Part shown: one piece after another, positions 52,670 to 60,672 of the stretch
How the letters are laid out: each line of letters begins with the position of its first letter
How positions within the stretch are numbered: the first letter of the stretch is position 1
NCBI RefSeq assembly: GCF_037949285.1
Contig: NZ_CP149926.1
Location: 248,001-312,000 of the forward strand
DNA from: Thioclava sp. GXIMD4216
GTDB taxonomy: Bacteria; Pseudomonadota; Alphaproteobacteria; Rhodobacterales; Rhodobacteraceae
Reading direction: 5' to 3'
DNA length: 64,000 bases
Translations under genes and position numbers: made by a program
Notes under the pieces: model-generated
The model's input: the letters and a program-made list of their open reading frames with translations, nothing else
Database searches by the model: none
Told to the model about the DNA's origin: nothing

Positions 52670-53632
52670 TCAACCCCAAAGCACTGCTTCGGGCGGATAA
52701 ACTTTGCCATCTTCGTAATAGAGCGGCTGCTCACGGTCTTCTGCCAGAAGCAGCGGGGCGTCAAGATCGACAATAGCGGCACCTTGCGCCACCAAGGTCG
52801 CGGGCGCCATCCCCAAAGACGACCCCAGCATACAGCCGACCATCACCTTATAGCCTTCCGACAGCGCCACATCGCGCAGGCTGAGCGCCTCGGTCAGGCC
52901 GCCGGTCTTGTCGAGCTTGATGTTGATCATGTCGTATTTGCCCTTCAGATGCGCCATCGAAGCGCGGTCATGACAGGCTTCATCGGCACAGATCGGCACC
53001 AGACGTTCGACCCCCATCAGGCCCTCATCGGCGGCGGCAGGCAGCGGCTGTTCAACCATCGCGATATTCAGGCGCAGGAGGTGCTTCTGGATATCGAGGA
53101 AGGTCTCCATCTCCCAGCCCTCATTGGCATCAAGGATGATCTTGGCCTTGGGGGCCCCTTCGCGCACGGCCTCAAGCCGCGGGATATCATCGGGCGTGCC
53201 CAGCTTGATCTTCAGCACGGGGCGATGGGCGTTCTTGGCGGCTTTCTCGCGCATTTTCTCGACCGTATCGAGCGAGAGCGTATAGGCGGTCACTTCCGGC
53301 TTGGGTGCGGAAAGCCCCGCCATCTCCCAGACGCGCTTGCCCGCCTTCTTGGCCTCGAGATCCCACAAGGCGCAATCCACCGCGTTACGGGCCGCACCGG
53401 CGGGCAGCGCCTCTTGCAGCTCCATACGGGTGATGCCCTCGGGCAGCGAATTGATCTGCGCCGTCACACTTTCCAGAGTCTCGGCATAGCGTTTATAGGG
53501 CAGGCATTCGCCCCAGCCGGTCACACCGTCGCGGGTGATCCGAACGGTCAGCACATCGGATTGGGTCCGCGAGCCGCGCGAGATGGTGAAAGCCTCGGCG
53601 AGTTTGAAACTGTCGGGGGTAACTTTGATCAT
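52670..53632 (-). CDS. dgcA: Enolase-superfamily racemase, DgcA-type N-acetyl-D-glutamate racemase or dipeptide epimerase
   Basis: A 320-residue member of the muconate-lactonizing/dipeptide epimerase group. The catalytic KxK pair is LKIKLG (K141, K143), metal ligands lie in ILDANEGW (D168), VEQPLP (E194) and CADEACH (D217), and the second-side Lys is in NIKLDKTGG. Older annotation would be L-Ala-D/L-Glu epimerase (murein peptide recycling). Because dgcN lies just upstream, the DgcA role, racemising N-acetyl-D-Glu to N-acetyl-L-Glu, is preferred, but either is possible. GAGGAAG precedes the ATG. It is 20 bases from dat and separated from dgcN by a terminator. Confidence 0.82.
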   Translation of the reverse strand: MIKVTPDSFKLAEAFTISRGSRTQSDVLTVRITRDGVTGWGECLPYKRYAETLESVTAQINSLPEGITRMELQEALPAGAARNAVDCALWDLEAKKAGKRVWEMAGLSAPKPEVTAYTLSLDTVEKMREKAAKNAHRPVLKIKLGTPDDIPRLEAVREGAPKAKIILDANEGWEMETFLDIQKHLLRLNIAMVEQPLPAAADEGLMGVERLVPICADEACHDRASMAHLKGKYDMINIKLDKTGGLTEALSLRDVALSEGYKVMVGCMLGSSLGMAPATLVAQGAAIVDLDAPLLLAEDREQPLYYEDGKVYPPEAVLWG

Positions 53633-53654
53633 GATCTCTTCCTCACTCTGGCAG

Positions 53655-53669
53655 GGCCTGTCACAGGCC
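53655..53669. promoter_or_regulatory. 15-bp perfect palindrome upstream of dgcA, candidate operator or leader hairpin
   Basis: GGCCTGTCACAGGCC is a perfect 7+1+7 palindrome, 22 bases upstream of the dgcA start and downstream of the dgcN terminator. Its position suits a repressor site over the dgcA promoter or a small hairpin in the mRNA leader. Confidence 0.4.
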
Positions 53670-53709
53670 ATTTGACCCGCAAGCTAAGGCTTTTTCCAAG
53701 AGTGTCAGT

Positions 53710-53740
53710 AAAAACCCGCCGGAAACTGGTTCCGGCGGGT
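53710..53740 (-). terminator. Terminator between dgcN and dgcA
   Basis: On the minus strand an 11-bp perfect stem (ACCCGCCGGAA / TTCCGGCGGGT, 5-base loop) is followed by TTTTT, eight bases past dgcN. Confidence 0.88.
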
Positions 53741-53747
53741 CATGGGC

Positions 53748-54773
53748 TTACTCGGCGGCGACGGCGTCAAGCGCTTCCAGCGCATCGACCAGCGGGCCCG
53801 CACCAAAGCGGAAGGGGTCGGTTGCGGGCAGACCCATTTCGGCTTCGACCTTGGCCAGATAGGCTTTGGCTTCGGCTTCGGGCATGCCCTTGGTATTGAT
53901 CGAGATACCCACAACCTTACAGGCCGGATTGGCAACCTGTGCCAGTTGCAGCGCCAGATCACGCACGGCTTGCAGCGAGGGCAGCTTATAGCCCGGCAGG
54001 CCGCGCATATGGTCACGGGTCGGCTCGTGGCAGATCACCAGCGCGTCGGGTTGGCCGCCGTGGATCAGCGCCATGGTCACGCCCGAATAGGACACGTGGA
54101 ACAGCGAGCCTTGGCCCTCGATCAGATCCCAGTGATCCTCGTCATTATCGGGGGTCAGATATTCGACCGAACCGGCCATGAAGTCGGCAATCACGGCATC
54201 CAGCGGCACACCGTCGCCGGTGATCAGGATACCGGTCTGGCCGGTTGCCCGGAAGCTGGCCTTCATGCCACGCTCGCGCATCTCTTTTTCCACACAAAGC
54301 GCGGTATACATCTTGCCGACCGAGCAATCGGTGCCCACGGCCAGCATACGCTTGCCCTTACGCTTCACCCCATTGGCGATCGGATATTTCACCGAAGGAA
54401 TACGCACGTCATGCAGTTGACGGCCGTTTTTCTCGGCAGCGGCCACCAGTTCGGCCTCGTCGCGCAGCAGGTTATGCAGGCCCGATGCGATGTCCAGACC
54501 GGCTTCCAGCGCCTTGACCAGAACCTCTTTCCACGCCGCCGAGATCACACCGCCACGGTTGGCCACGCCGATCACCAGCGTTTTGCAGCCCGCGTCCACG
54601 GCCTCTTCCAGCGTCATATCGGCCAGACCCATATCGGCATTGCAGCCCGCCATGCGGAACTGACCCACGGCAAACTCGGGACGCCAGTCCTTGATGCCCT
54701 GCGCCACTTTCGCGGCCAGAGCGTCCGGCGCGTCACCAAGGAACAGAAGATACGGGGTTTCGATAAGCGCCAT
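53748..54773 (-). CDS. dgcN: DgcN-type D-glutamate N-acetyltransferase (DUF1611 family)
   Basis: A 341-residue protein of the DUF1611/DgcN family. It has an N-terminal Rossmann-like part (TPYLLFLGDAPDALAAKVAQGI, then LVIGVANRGG) and a P-loop-like domain with GTDCSVGKMYTAL (about residues 147-159). DgcN is reported in marine bacteria to acetylate D-glutamate to N-acetyl-D-glutamate, which DgcA then racemises to N-acetyl-L-glutamate for arginine or glutamate metabolism. Only one P-loop visible; catalysis by this fold is unusual for an acetyltransferase. The minus-strand start at 54773 faces malyl-CoA lyase across a 303-base AT-rich gap. A terminator follows. Confidence 0.82.
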   Translation of the reverse strand: MALIETPYLLFLGDAPDALAAKVAQGIKDWRPEFAVGQFRMAGCNADMGLADMTLEEAVDAGCKTLVIGVANRGGVISAAWKEVLVKALEAGLDIASGLHNLLRDEAELVAAAEKNGRQLHDVRIPSVKYPIANGVKRKGKRMLAVGTDCSVGKMYTALCVEKEMRERGMKASFRATGQTGILITGDGVPLDAVIADFMAGSVEYLTPDNDEDHWDLIEGQGSLFHVSYSGVTMALIHGGQPDALVICHEPTRDHMRGLPGYKLPSLQAVRDLALQLAQVANPACKVVGISINTKGMPEAEAKAYLAKVEAEMGLPATDPFRFGAGPLVDALEALDAVAAE

Positions 54774-55076
54774 CGTTTAGGCCTCCAAATGGGTTGTTGG
54801 ACATAGGCTATGACCTTTGCGCAGAAATTTCCTTGGTATTTGGAGCATTTTTGAAAGATAATTCTGAAATATATTTCAACAAAAGGCAATTTGGCCGATT
54901 TTATTTGCGTCATGTTGAAAAAGAGTCGGAGATTGATCTGAAATTTTACAGATTCAAGCAATCCTCTGCCGCATAAACGACTCGTTCATTCTGCATTGCA
55001 GAAAGTGATTGAAAACGCACGCGCAACAATATATCAACTCAAGCATCAGGATAGAAACATCATTACCGGAGGAACG
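54774..55076. promoter_or_regulatory. 303-base AT-rich divergent regulatory region between dgcN and mcl1
   Basis: This gap is clearly more AT-rich than its surroundings and contains no gene. It holds two perfect palindromes: TGAAATATATTTCA (54865-54878), 92 bases before dgcN, and TTCTGCATTGCAGAA (54989-55003), 74 bases before mcl1. These are candidate operators for the divergent genes. Confidence 0.55.
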
Positions 55077-56033
55077 ATGAGTTTCCGCATCCAGCCTACC
55101 CCGCCTGCCCGCCCGAACCGCTGCCAGCTGTTTGGACCCGGCTCGAACACGAAGCTTTTTCCCAAGATGGCAGCCTCGGCGGCAGATGTCATCAATTTGG
55201 ACCTCGAAGACAGCGTCGCGCCCAATGATAAGGCGGTTGCCCGCAAAAACATCATTGCCGCCAGCCATGAGATCGACTGGGGCAATAAATACCTTTCGGT
55301 GCGGATCAACGCGCTGGATACGCCCTATTGGTACCGCGATGTGGTCGAGCTGCTGGAGGAAGGCTCGGAGCGCATCGACCAGATCATGATCCCCAAGGTC
55401 GGCTGTGCGGCGGATGTCTATGCCGTTGACGCGCTGATCACCGCGATCGAGACCGCCAAGGGCCGCACAAAGAAGGTCAGCCTTGAGGTGATCATCGAAT
55501 CTGCGGCGGGCATCGCCCATGTGGAAGAAATCGCGGCCAGCTCGCCCCGCCTGCAGGCGATGAGCCTTGGTGCCGCCGATTTCGCGGCCTCGATGGGGAT
55601 GGCGACCACCGGCATCGGCGGCACGCAGGAAAACTACTATATGCTGCATGAAGGCGCCAAATACTGGTCCGACCCGTGGCACTGGGCGCAAACGGCGATT
55701 GTGGCAGCCTGCCGCACGCATGGGCTGTTGCCGGTGGACGGGCCGTTTGGCGACTTCTCGGATGATGACGGCTTCCGCGCACAGGCGCTGCGGTCGGCTA
55801 CGCTGGGCATGGTTGGCAAATGGGCGATTCACCCCAAGCAGATCGCGCTCGCCAATGAGGTCTTCACCCCCTCGGAGGCCGCCGTCACCGAAGCGCGCGA
55901 GATCCTCGCCGCGATGGAGCAGGCCAAATCCGAGGGCGCAGGCGCCGCTGTCTATAAGGGCCGCCTTGTGGATATCGCCTCGATGCGTCAGGCCGAAGTC
56001 ATCGTGCGTCAGGCAGAGATGATCGGCGTCTAA
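55077..56033 (+). CDS. mcl1: L-malyl-CoA/beta-methylmalyl-CoA lyase
   Basis: A 318-residue CitE-superfamily CoA lyase, the same length as Rhodobacter sphaeroides Mcl1. That enzyme reversibly cleaves L-malyl-CoA to acetyl-CoA and glyoxylate and beta-methylmalyl-CoA to propionyl-CoA and glyoxylate, in the ethylmalonyl-CoA pathway of acetate assimilation. Visible are NRCQLFGPGSNTKLFPKMAASAADVINLDLEDSVAP with the Mg-binding acids, IMIPKVG, LEVIIESAAGIAHVEEIA and MATTGIGGTQENYY. GGAGGAACG precedes the ATG at 55077. It is alone on its strand before the GyrI-like gene; regulation likely by the upstream palindrome. Confidence 0.93.
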   Translation: MSFRIQPTPPARPNRCQLFGPGSNTKLFPKMAASAADVINLDLEDSVAPNDKAVARKNIIAASHEIDWGNKYLSVRINALDTPYWYRDVVELLEEGSERIDQIMIPKVGCAADVYAVDALITAIETAKGRTKKVSLEVIIESAAGIAHVEEIAASSPRLQAMSLGAADFAASMGMATTGIGGTQENYYMLHEGAKYWSDPWHWAQTAIVAACRTHGLLPVDGPFGDFSDDDGFRAQALRSATLGMVGKWAIHPKQIALANEVFTPSEAAVTEAREILAAMEQAKSEGAGAAVYKGRLVDIASMRQAEVIVRQAEMIGV

Positions 56034-56501
56034 TCACGCCAGCGGGAGCCGGATTTCCGTCCGCAGCTCCCGCTCCGGCACTTCCTCGGGATTGTTGAGA
56101 TAGACCTCATAGGCCACCAGCCCGCGATGCTCCTCGCCCGAGGCGGGATACCATTCGTCGCTGAGTTTGGCATAGGCCTGCGCCAGTTGCCGATAGGGCC
56201 CGACCACCTCCAGAACGGCGTAACGGCCTTCGGGGTAACGGATTTCTTTCATCGGCGGCACAATCGGGCAGGTCTCCGACACAATGAAACAGGCATCCGA
56301 ACGCAGTTTTTCCACAGGCGTTATCCGCGGATTGTCATAGCCCACGGCGGCGGCCCCTTCCACATGCCCCCATAGGAGCCCGTCCTCGAACATATGCACC
56401 AAGCGGGCAAAGGCTTCGGTCAGGTTCTGATAATCCCCGCGATGGGCCAGGCCCGCCAGACGGACACCCGCCAGAGTGCGGATGGTCACCTCTCCGATCA
56501 T
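56034..56501 (-). CDS. GyrI-like/AraC effector-binding-domain protein
   Basis: A 155-residue single-domain protein of the GyrI-like small-molecule-binding fold (SOUL/AraC effector-binding). The pattern VRLAGLAHRGDYQNLTEAFARL, AAVGYDNPRITPVEKLRSDACF and the end YEVYLNNPEEVPERELRTEIRLPL is typical. It has no DNA-binding domain, so it is a stand-alone binder, possibly of aromatic toxins or drugs (as SbmC/GyrI protects gyrase). GGAGAG precedes the ATG. It is convergent with mcl1, with adjoining stop codons. Confidence 0.85.
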   Translation of the reverse strand: MIGEVTIRTLAGVRLAGLAHRGDYQNLTEAFARLVHMFEDGLLWGHVEGAAAVGYDNPRITPVEKLRSDACFIVSETCPIVPPMKEIRYPEGRYAVLEVVGPYRQLAQAYAKLSDEWYPASGEEHRGLVAYEVYLNNPEEVPERELRTEIRLPLA

Positions 56502-56563
56502 ACTGCTCTCCTCTTTCCTCGCCCCTGATGTAGCACAGCTTTCGCAAGCTCACAGCCCTACCG

Positions 56564-56592
56564 TTGCATTTCCATGCGCGCGAGGTCATATA
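56564..56592 (+). promoter_or_regulatory. Candidate accA promoter
   Basis: TTGCAT and CATATA are 17 bases apart, 30 bases before the accA start codon. The match is modest. Confidence 0.3.
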
Positions 56593-56621
56593 GGCGCCAT
56601 CGAGCCAACCGGAGGGTCACG

Positions 56622-57584
56622 ATGATCAGCTATCTCGAATTCGAAAAGCCTCTTGCCGAGATCGAGGGCAAGGCCGAAGAGCTTCGCGCCTTGGCACGGG
56701 CAAACGAAGAGATGGATGTGGAGAAAGAAGCCGCTGCGCTGGACAAGAAAGCCGCGCAGATGCTGAAGGATCTGTACAAGGATCTTTCGCCCTGGCGCAA
56801 ATGTCAGGTCGCGCGCCATCCCGAGCGTCCGCATTGCAAAGATTACATCGAGGCGCTCTTCACCGAGTTCACGCCGCTGGCTGGCGATCGCAATTTTGCC
56901 GATGACCACGCGGTTATGGGCGGCCTTGCGCGCTTCGACGACCAGCCGGTCGTGGTGATCGGCCATGAAAAGGGCCATGACACCGCCTCGCGGATTGCCC
57001 GCAATTTCGGCATGGCCCGCCCCGAAGGCTATCGCAAGGCGATCCGCCTGATGGAAATGGCCGATAAATTCGGCCTGCCGGTCATCACCCTGATCGACAC
57101 GCCCGGTGCCTATCCCGGCAAGGGCGCGGAAGAGCGCGGCCAGTCCGAAGCGATTGCCCGCTCGACCCAGACCTGCCTCAATATCAAGGTGCCGCTGATT
57201 GCGCTTGTCATTGGTGAAGGGGGGTCTGGCGGGGCCGTAGGCTTTGCCGCAGGCGACCGCGTGGCGATGCTGGAACATTCGATCTACTCGGTCATCTCGC
57301 CGGAAGGCTGCGCCTCGATCCTGTGGAAGGATGCCGAGAAAATGCGCGAGGCGGCGGAAGCGCTGCGCCTGACCGCGCAGGATCTCAAGAAGCTCGAGGT
57401 GATCGACCGGATCATCAAGGAGCCGCTGGGCGGGGCCCAACGCGACCGCACCGCAACTTTCGAGGCCGTGCGCACGGAAATCGGTGCCATGCTGAAAGAA
57501 CTGGCGGGCCGCGACGGGGTCGCGCTTGTGAAATCGCGCCGCAAGAAGTTTCTGGATATGGGCTCGAAAGGGCTTGCGGCATAA
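56622..57584 (+). CDS. accA: Acetyl-CoA carboxylase carboxyltransferase alpha subunit
   Basis: With AccD it transfers the carboxyl group from carboxybiotin to acetyl-CoA to form malonyl-CoA, the first step of fatty acid synthesis. The 320-residue protein has the N-terminal [18 protein letters not shown] coiled segment and the crotonase-like core: [42 protein letters not shown] and [25 protein letters not shown] precedes the ATG at 56622. A moderate terminator follows. Confidence 0.97.
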   Translation: MISYLEFEKPLAEIEGKAEELRALARANEEMDVEKEAAALDKKAAQMLKDLYKDLSPWRKCQVARHPERPHCKDYIEALFTEFTPLAGDRNFADDHAVMGGLARFDDQPVVVIGHEKGHDTASRIARNFGMARPEGYRKAIRLMEMADKFGLPVITLIDTPGAYPGKGAEERGQSEAIARSTQTCLNIKVPLIALVIGEGGSGGAVGFAAGDRVAMLEHSIYSVISPEGCASILWKDAEKMREAAEALRLTAQDLKKLEVIDRIIKEPLGGAQRDRTATFEAVRTEIGAMLKELAGRDGVALVKSRRKKFLDMGSKGLAA

Positions 57585-57607
57585 AGCCGCCGACATTCCG
57601 AAATTCT

Positions 57608-57636
57608 CCCCCGTCATCACCAATGGCGGGGGTTTT
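57608..57636 (+). terminator. Terminator after accA
   Basis: CCCCCG / CGGGGG with a 13-base loop, followed by TTTTG, 24 bases past accA. Confidence 0.55.
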
Positions 57637-57666
57637 GCTTTGCCAGCCGTTCCTTACAGTGGCGCC

Positions 57667-58203
57667 ATGCGTATCGACCCAAACAAGATCACTCTCCGCA
57701 CGGCCTCTGCCGAAGACGATGATGCTGCCCTGACCGGCCTGCTCAACGAGGCTTTTCCCGGCTTTTTCGAAGAGCGCAGCTTTTTCAAGCAAGAGCCGCA
57801 TCAGCGCGTGCTGGCCTTTCAGGGCCCGACGCTGGTGGGGCAGATCGGCATTGACCGGCGCGTGATCTCCATCGAGGGCACTCCCTACCGGATCATCGGG
57901 CTGATCGATCTTTGCGTCACCCCCAAAGCCCGCAGACAGGGGATCGGGCGGGCTTTGGTGCAGGCCGCGGAAGCTTTGGGGCAGGACCGCGAATTTGCGA
58001 TCCTGTTTTCGGACAGCCCCGAGATCTATCGCGCATGGGGCTATCGTCCGCTTCCCGCTGCACCGATGCGCTGGCTGGCGATTGACGAATTAAGAAGCCA
58101 TGCGGTGATCGAGGGCGAGATGAGCGACGTGCTGCTGGTCAAGCCGCTGGGGACGCGGAAATGGCCCCCCGGCATGATCGACCTGCTGGGCTATATGTTC
58201 TAG
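57667..58203 (+). CDS. GNAT family N-acetyltransferase
   Basis: A 178-residue acetyltransferase-fold protein. The central acetyl-CoA-binding segment reads IDLCVTPKARRQGIGRALVQAAE (Q/RxxGxG/A), followed by FAILFSDSPEIYRAWGYRPLP, the usual C-terminal beta structure. The start at 57667 begins MRIDPNKITLRTAS. The substrate is unknown; its 3' end lies three bases from the convergent plsC stop. The accA terminator separates it from accA. Confidence 0.85.
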   Translation: MRIDPNKITLRTASAEDDDAALTGLLNEAFPGFFEERSFFKQEPHQRVLAFQGPTLVGQIGIDRRVISIEGTPYRIIGLIDLCVTPKARRQGIGRALVQAAEALGQDREFAILFSDSPEIYRAWGYRPLPAAPMRWLAIDELRSHAVIEGEMSDVLLVKPLGTRKWPPGMIDLLGYMF

Positions 58204-58206
58204 CCC

Positions 58207-58950
58207 TCAGCCCTTCGGCGTCAGCTCGGCCACAATCGGCATACCGGCTTCGGCCATCAGCATGTTGGACCGGGTCTCGATCTGGGTCTCGATCTCGGCC
58301 ATGAAGGCATCGACCTTCAACCCCGGAGCGATCGGCGGCAGAAACTCCACCACAGCCAGCCCCGGCTTGCGCAGGATCGCATGTTTGGGCCAGAACAGCC
58401 CCACATTCACCGCCACCGGAACAGCGGGCGTTTTCAGCGTGGAATACAGCGCCCCCGCCCCCACCTTATAGGGCTTCTGCGCCCCCGGAGCGACACGGGT
58501 GCCTTGCGGGAAGATCACCAGTTGGCCGCCCTTTTCCTGCCCTTTCTTGGCGGCTTTCAGCATGGCTTTCACCGCAGCCCCGCCCTTGCCACGGTTAACC
58601 GGAATGCAGCCGATCAGCCACGCATACCAGCCCACGAAGGGGGTCCAGACCAGTTCGCGTTTCATGATGAACTTGCCCTTGGGCAGGACCGAATAGATCA
58701 TCAGGATATCCATGAAACTCTGGTGCTTGGCACAAACGAGCACATCCCCTTCCGGAACGGTGCCGCGCACTTCGGTCCGCAATCCGACAATCCAGCGCGC
58801 CGAAAAGCGCACCCAATGACAGAAGCTGCGGCAGATCACGATGGCCACGCCGCGCCCGCCGATCAGGGCAACGGGGAACAGGCAGATCGCCATTACGGCC
58901 ATCACGAGATACATCAGCACGATGAAGACGAGCGAGCGGAGATATTGCAT
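58207..58950 (-). CDS. plsC: 1-acyl-sn-glycerol-3-phosphate acyltransferase
   Basis: This enzyme adds the second acyl chain to lysophosphatidic acid at the inner membrane, giving phosphatidic acid. The 247-residue product has an N-terminal hydrophobic anchor (LRSLVFIVLMYLVMAVMAICLFP), the acyltransferase motif KHQSFMDILM (HX4D), the phosphate-binding IPVNRGKGG, and the FPQGTR motif. It overlaps ftsX by one base (TGATG) and is therefore coupled to ftsEX. Confidence 0.93.
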   Translation of the reverse strand: MQYLRSLVFIVLMYLVMAVMAICLFPVALIGGRGVAIVICRSFCHWVRFSARWIVGLRTEVRGTVPEGDVLVCAKHQSFMDILMIYSVLPKGKFIMKRELVWTPFVGWYAWLIGCIPVNRGKGGAAVKAMLKAAKKGQEKGGQLVIFPQGTRVAPGAQKPYKVGAGALYSTLKTPAVPVAVNVGLFWPKHAILRKPGLAVVEFLPPIAPGLKVDAFMAEIETQIETRSNMLMAEAGMPIVAELTPKG

Positions 58951-59843
58951 CAGCGGATCCCTTTCAGCATGCGCATGGCGGCGAATTGCGTTGCGCCGAA
59001 GGCCACAAGCGCCGCCAGAACCGGAATAAGGAGCGGCCAGAGCCAGCCCGCCCCGCTAAACCCGAGCCCTGTCAGGAACGCCCCCGCCGGACTCGCATCG
59101 GGCAGAAGCGCCACAGCCGCCATCCCCAGAAGCGTGCCGATCATCGCGCCCGCAAGTCCCCGCGCGGTAAAACGGCGCACAAAGGCGCTGGCGATGAACT
59201 GGTCACGCGCGCCCACCAGACGCAGGGTGCGGATCACCTGTCCGTTGGCGGCAAGCGCCGCCTGAGCGGCCAGCGTGATCATCCCCGCCATCGCCCCGCC
59301 GATCAGAACCAGTGAGACAAGCCCCAGCATGCGCAACCGGCCAGCCGCCTGCACCAGCGGCCTGCGCCAGCGGGTATGGTCGTCCAGCACCGCACCGGGA
59401 GCCTCGGCCTGAAGCCGGAGCCGCAGCCCCTCGACATCAATCCCCTGCCCGTTCTCGGTAATCTCTACCAGACGCGGCAAGGGCAGCGTATCCACCGGCA
59501 GGTCAGCACCGAACCACGGCTTGAGAAGGGCCAGCATCTGCGTATCGTCCAGCGCCTTATATTCCGAGATTCCGGGCGTCTCGCCCAGCACCTTCAGCAC
59601 CGCATCCACCTGCGTCTGCATCTGGTCCTCGGGGGCCGAAATCCGAACGGTAGCGGTGCGCGCCAACGCATCGGCCCAGCGATGTGCCAAACGGTTGGTC
59701 GCCAACGAAAGCGCCAGCGCAAAGACCGCCAGAAAGGCCATTGCTGCGGCCGTGATCAGTGTCAGCCGCGCGGTAAAGCCCGTGGGCGGCACGACCCGCG
59801 CCGCAGTGCCTTGTTCGATCTTGAGAAAGTTCAGGGAAATCAC
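58950..59843 (-). CDS. ftsX: Cell division protein FtsX
   Basis: The membrane partner of FtsE; FtsEX controls murein hydrolase activation at the septum. The 297-residue product has one helix near the N-terminus (about 27-49), a periplasmic domain (about 50-165) and three further helices in the C-terminal half, as in the FtsX/MacB fold. Visible motif LRLVGARDQFIASAFVRRF is the typical cytoplasmic coupling loop. It overlaps ftsE by four bases and plsC by one. Confidence 0.93.
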   Translation of the reverse strand: MISLNFLKIEQGTAARVVPPTGFTARLTLITAAAMAFLAVFALALSLATNRLAHRWADALARTATVRISAPEDQMQTQVDAVLKVLGETPGISEYKALDDTQMLALLKPWFGADLPVDTLPLPRLVEITENGQGIDVEGLRLRLQAEAPGAVLDDHTRWRRPLVQAAGRLRMLGLVSLVLIGGAMAGMITLAAQAALAANGQVIRTLRLVGARDQFIASAFVRRFTARGLAGAMIGTLLGMAAVALLPDASPAGAFLTGLGFSGAGWLWPLLIPVLAALVAFGATQFAAMRMLKGIR

Positions 59844-60541
59844 AGGTCCGCTCCCGCCAGTTGCAACCGCCGTCCGGAAATGCGCAGCACCCGCGCCTGC
59901 ACCTGCGCCTTGGCCTGCCGGATCAGGTTCAGATCGTGGGTGGCAATCACCACCGTCTTGCCCATCCGGTTCAGCTCGACCAGAAGCCCCAGCAGACGCA
60001 GCGACATCTCCCAGTCAAGATTTCCCGTCGGCTCGTCGGCCAGAATGACATCGGGGCTCATCATCACGGCGCGGGCCAAAGCCGCGCGCTGGCGTTCGCC
60101 CCCCGAAAGCTGCGGCGGCAGGGCATTCGCCTGACCGCGCAGCCCGACCCAAGACAGCAGCTCGCCCAATTCCTGCGGATGCGCAGGACGCCCCGAAACG
60201 GTCAGCGGCAGCGCGACATTCTCGATCACCGGCAGATGGTCCAGAAACTGGCAATCCTGATGCACCACACCAATCCGCTGCCGCATCAGGGCGCGGTCAT
60301 CGCGGGTCATCGTACGGATATCTTGCCCCATCAGGCTGACATGGCCCGCCACCGGCAGAAGCTCGGCATAGCAGAGCTTGAGAAACGAGGTCTTCCCCGC
60401 CCCCGAAGGACCCGTCAGAAAATGGAACGATCCGGGGACCAGTTTGAGCGAGACTTCGGACAGAAGCTCGACCCCGTTATAGCCAATCGCGACATTTTCT
60501 AGTTCGATCACCAAAGGCCCCCTTGCATCGCCATTTTTCAC
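59840..60541 (-). CDS. ftsE: Cell division ATP-binding protein FtsE
   Basis: An ABC-type ATPase that partners FtsX at the divisome. The 233-residue product shows Walker A GPSGAGKTSFLKL, signature LSGGERQRAALARAV, Walker B LADEPTGNLDWEMS, and the switch His in VVIATHDL. It is the first gene of ftsE-ftsX-plsC. The 131-base gap to the divergent MJ0042-type gene contains the promoters of both. Confidence 0.95.
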   Translation of the reverse strand: MKNGDARGPLVIELENVAIGYNGVELLSEVSLKLVPGSFHFLTGPSGAGKTSFLKLCYAELLPVAGHVSLMGQDIRTMTRDDRALMRQRIGVVHQDCQFLDHLPVIENVALPLTVSGRPAHPQELGELLSWVGLRGQANALPPQLSGGERQRAALARAVMMSPDVILADEPTGNLDWEMSLRLLGLLVELNRMGKTVVIATHDLNLIRQAKAQVQARVLRISGRRLQLAGADL

Positions 60542-60672
60542 CGCAACGACGCTACTACTTGGATAATGATTGGCTGCTTGCTACAACATCGTAAAATGAA
60601 TTGCCAGATTGGCGATGGCGTCCTATCCGGACGCATTGGGCCCATAAGTTAAGTAACCGAGGCATATCCTTA

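Noticed and set aside
56041..56073. AGCGGGAGC / GCTCCCGCT inverted repeat after mcl1
   Set aside because: It lies inside the coding end of the convergent GyrI-like gene and has no T-run, so I do not call it a terminator.
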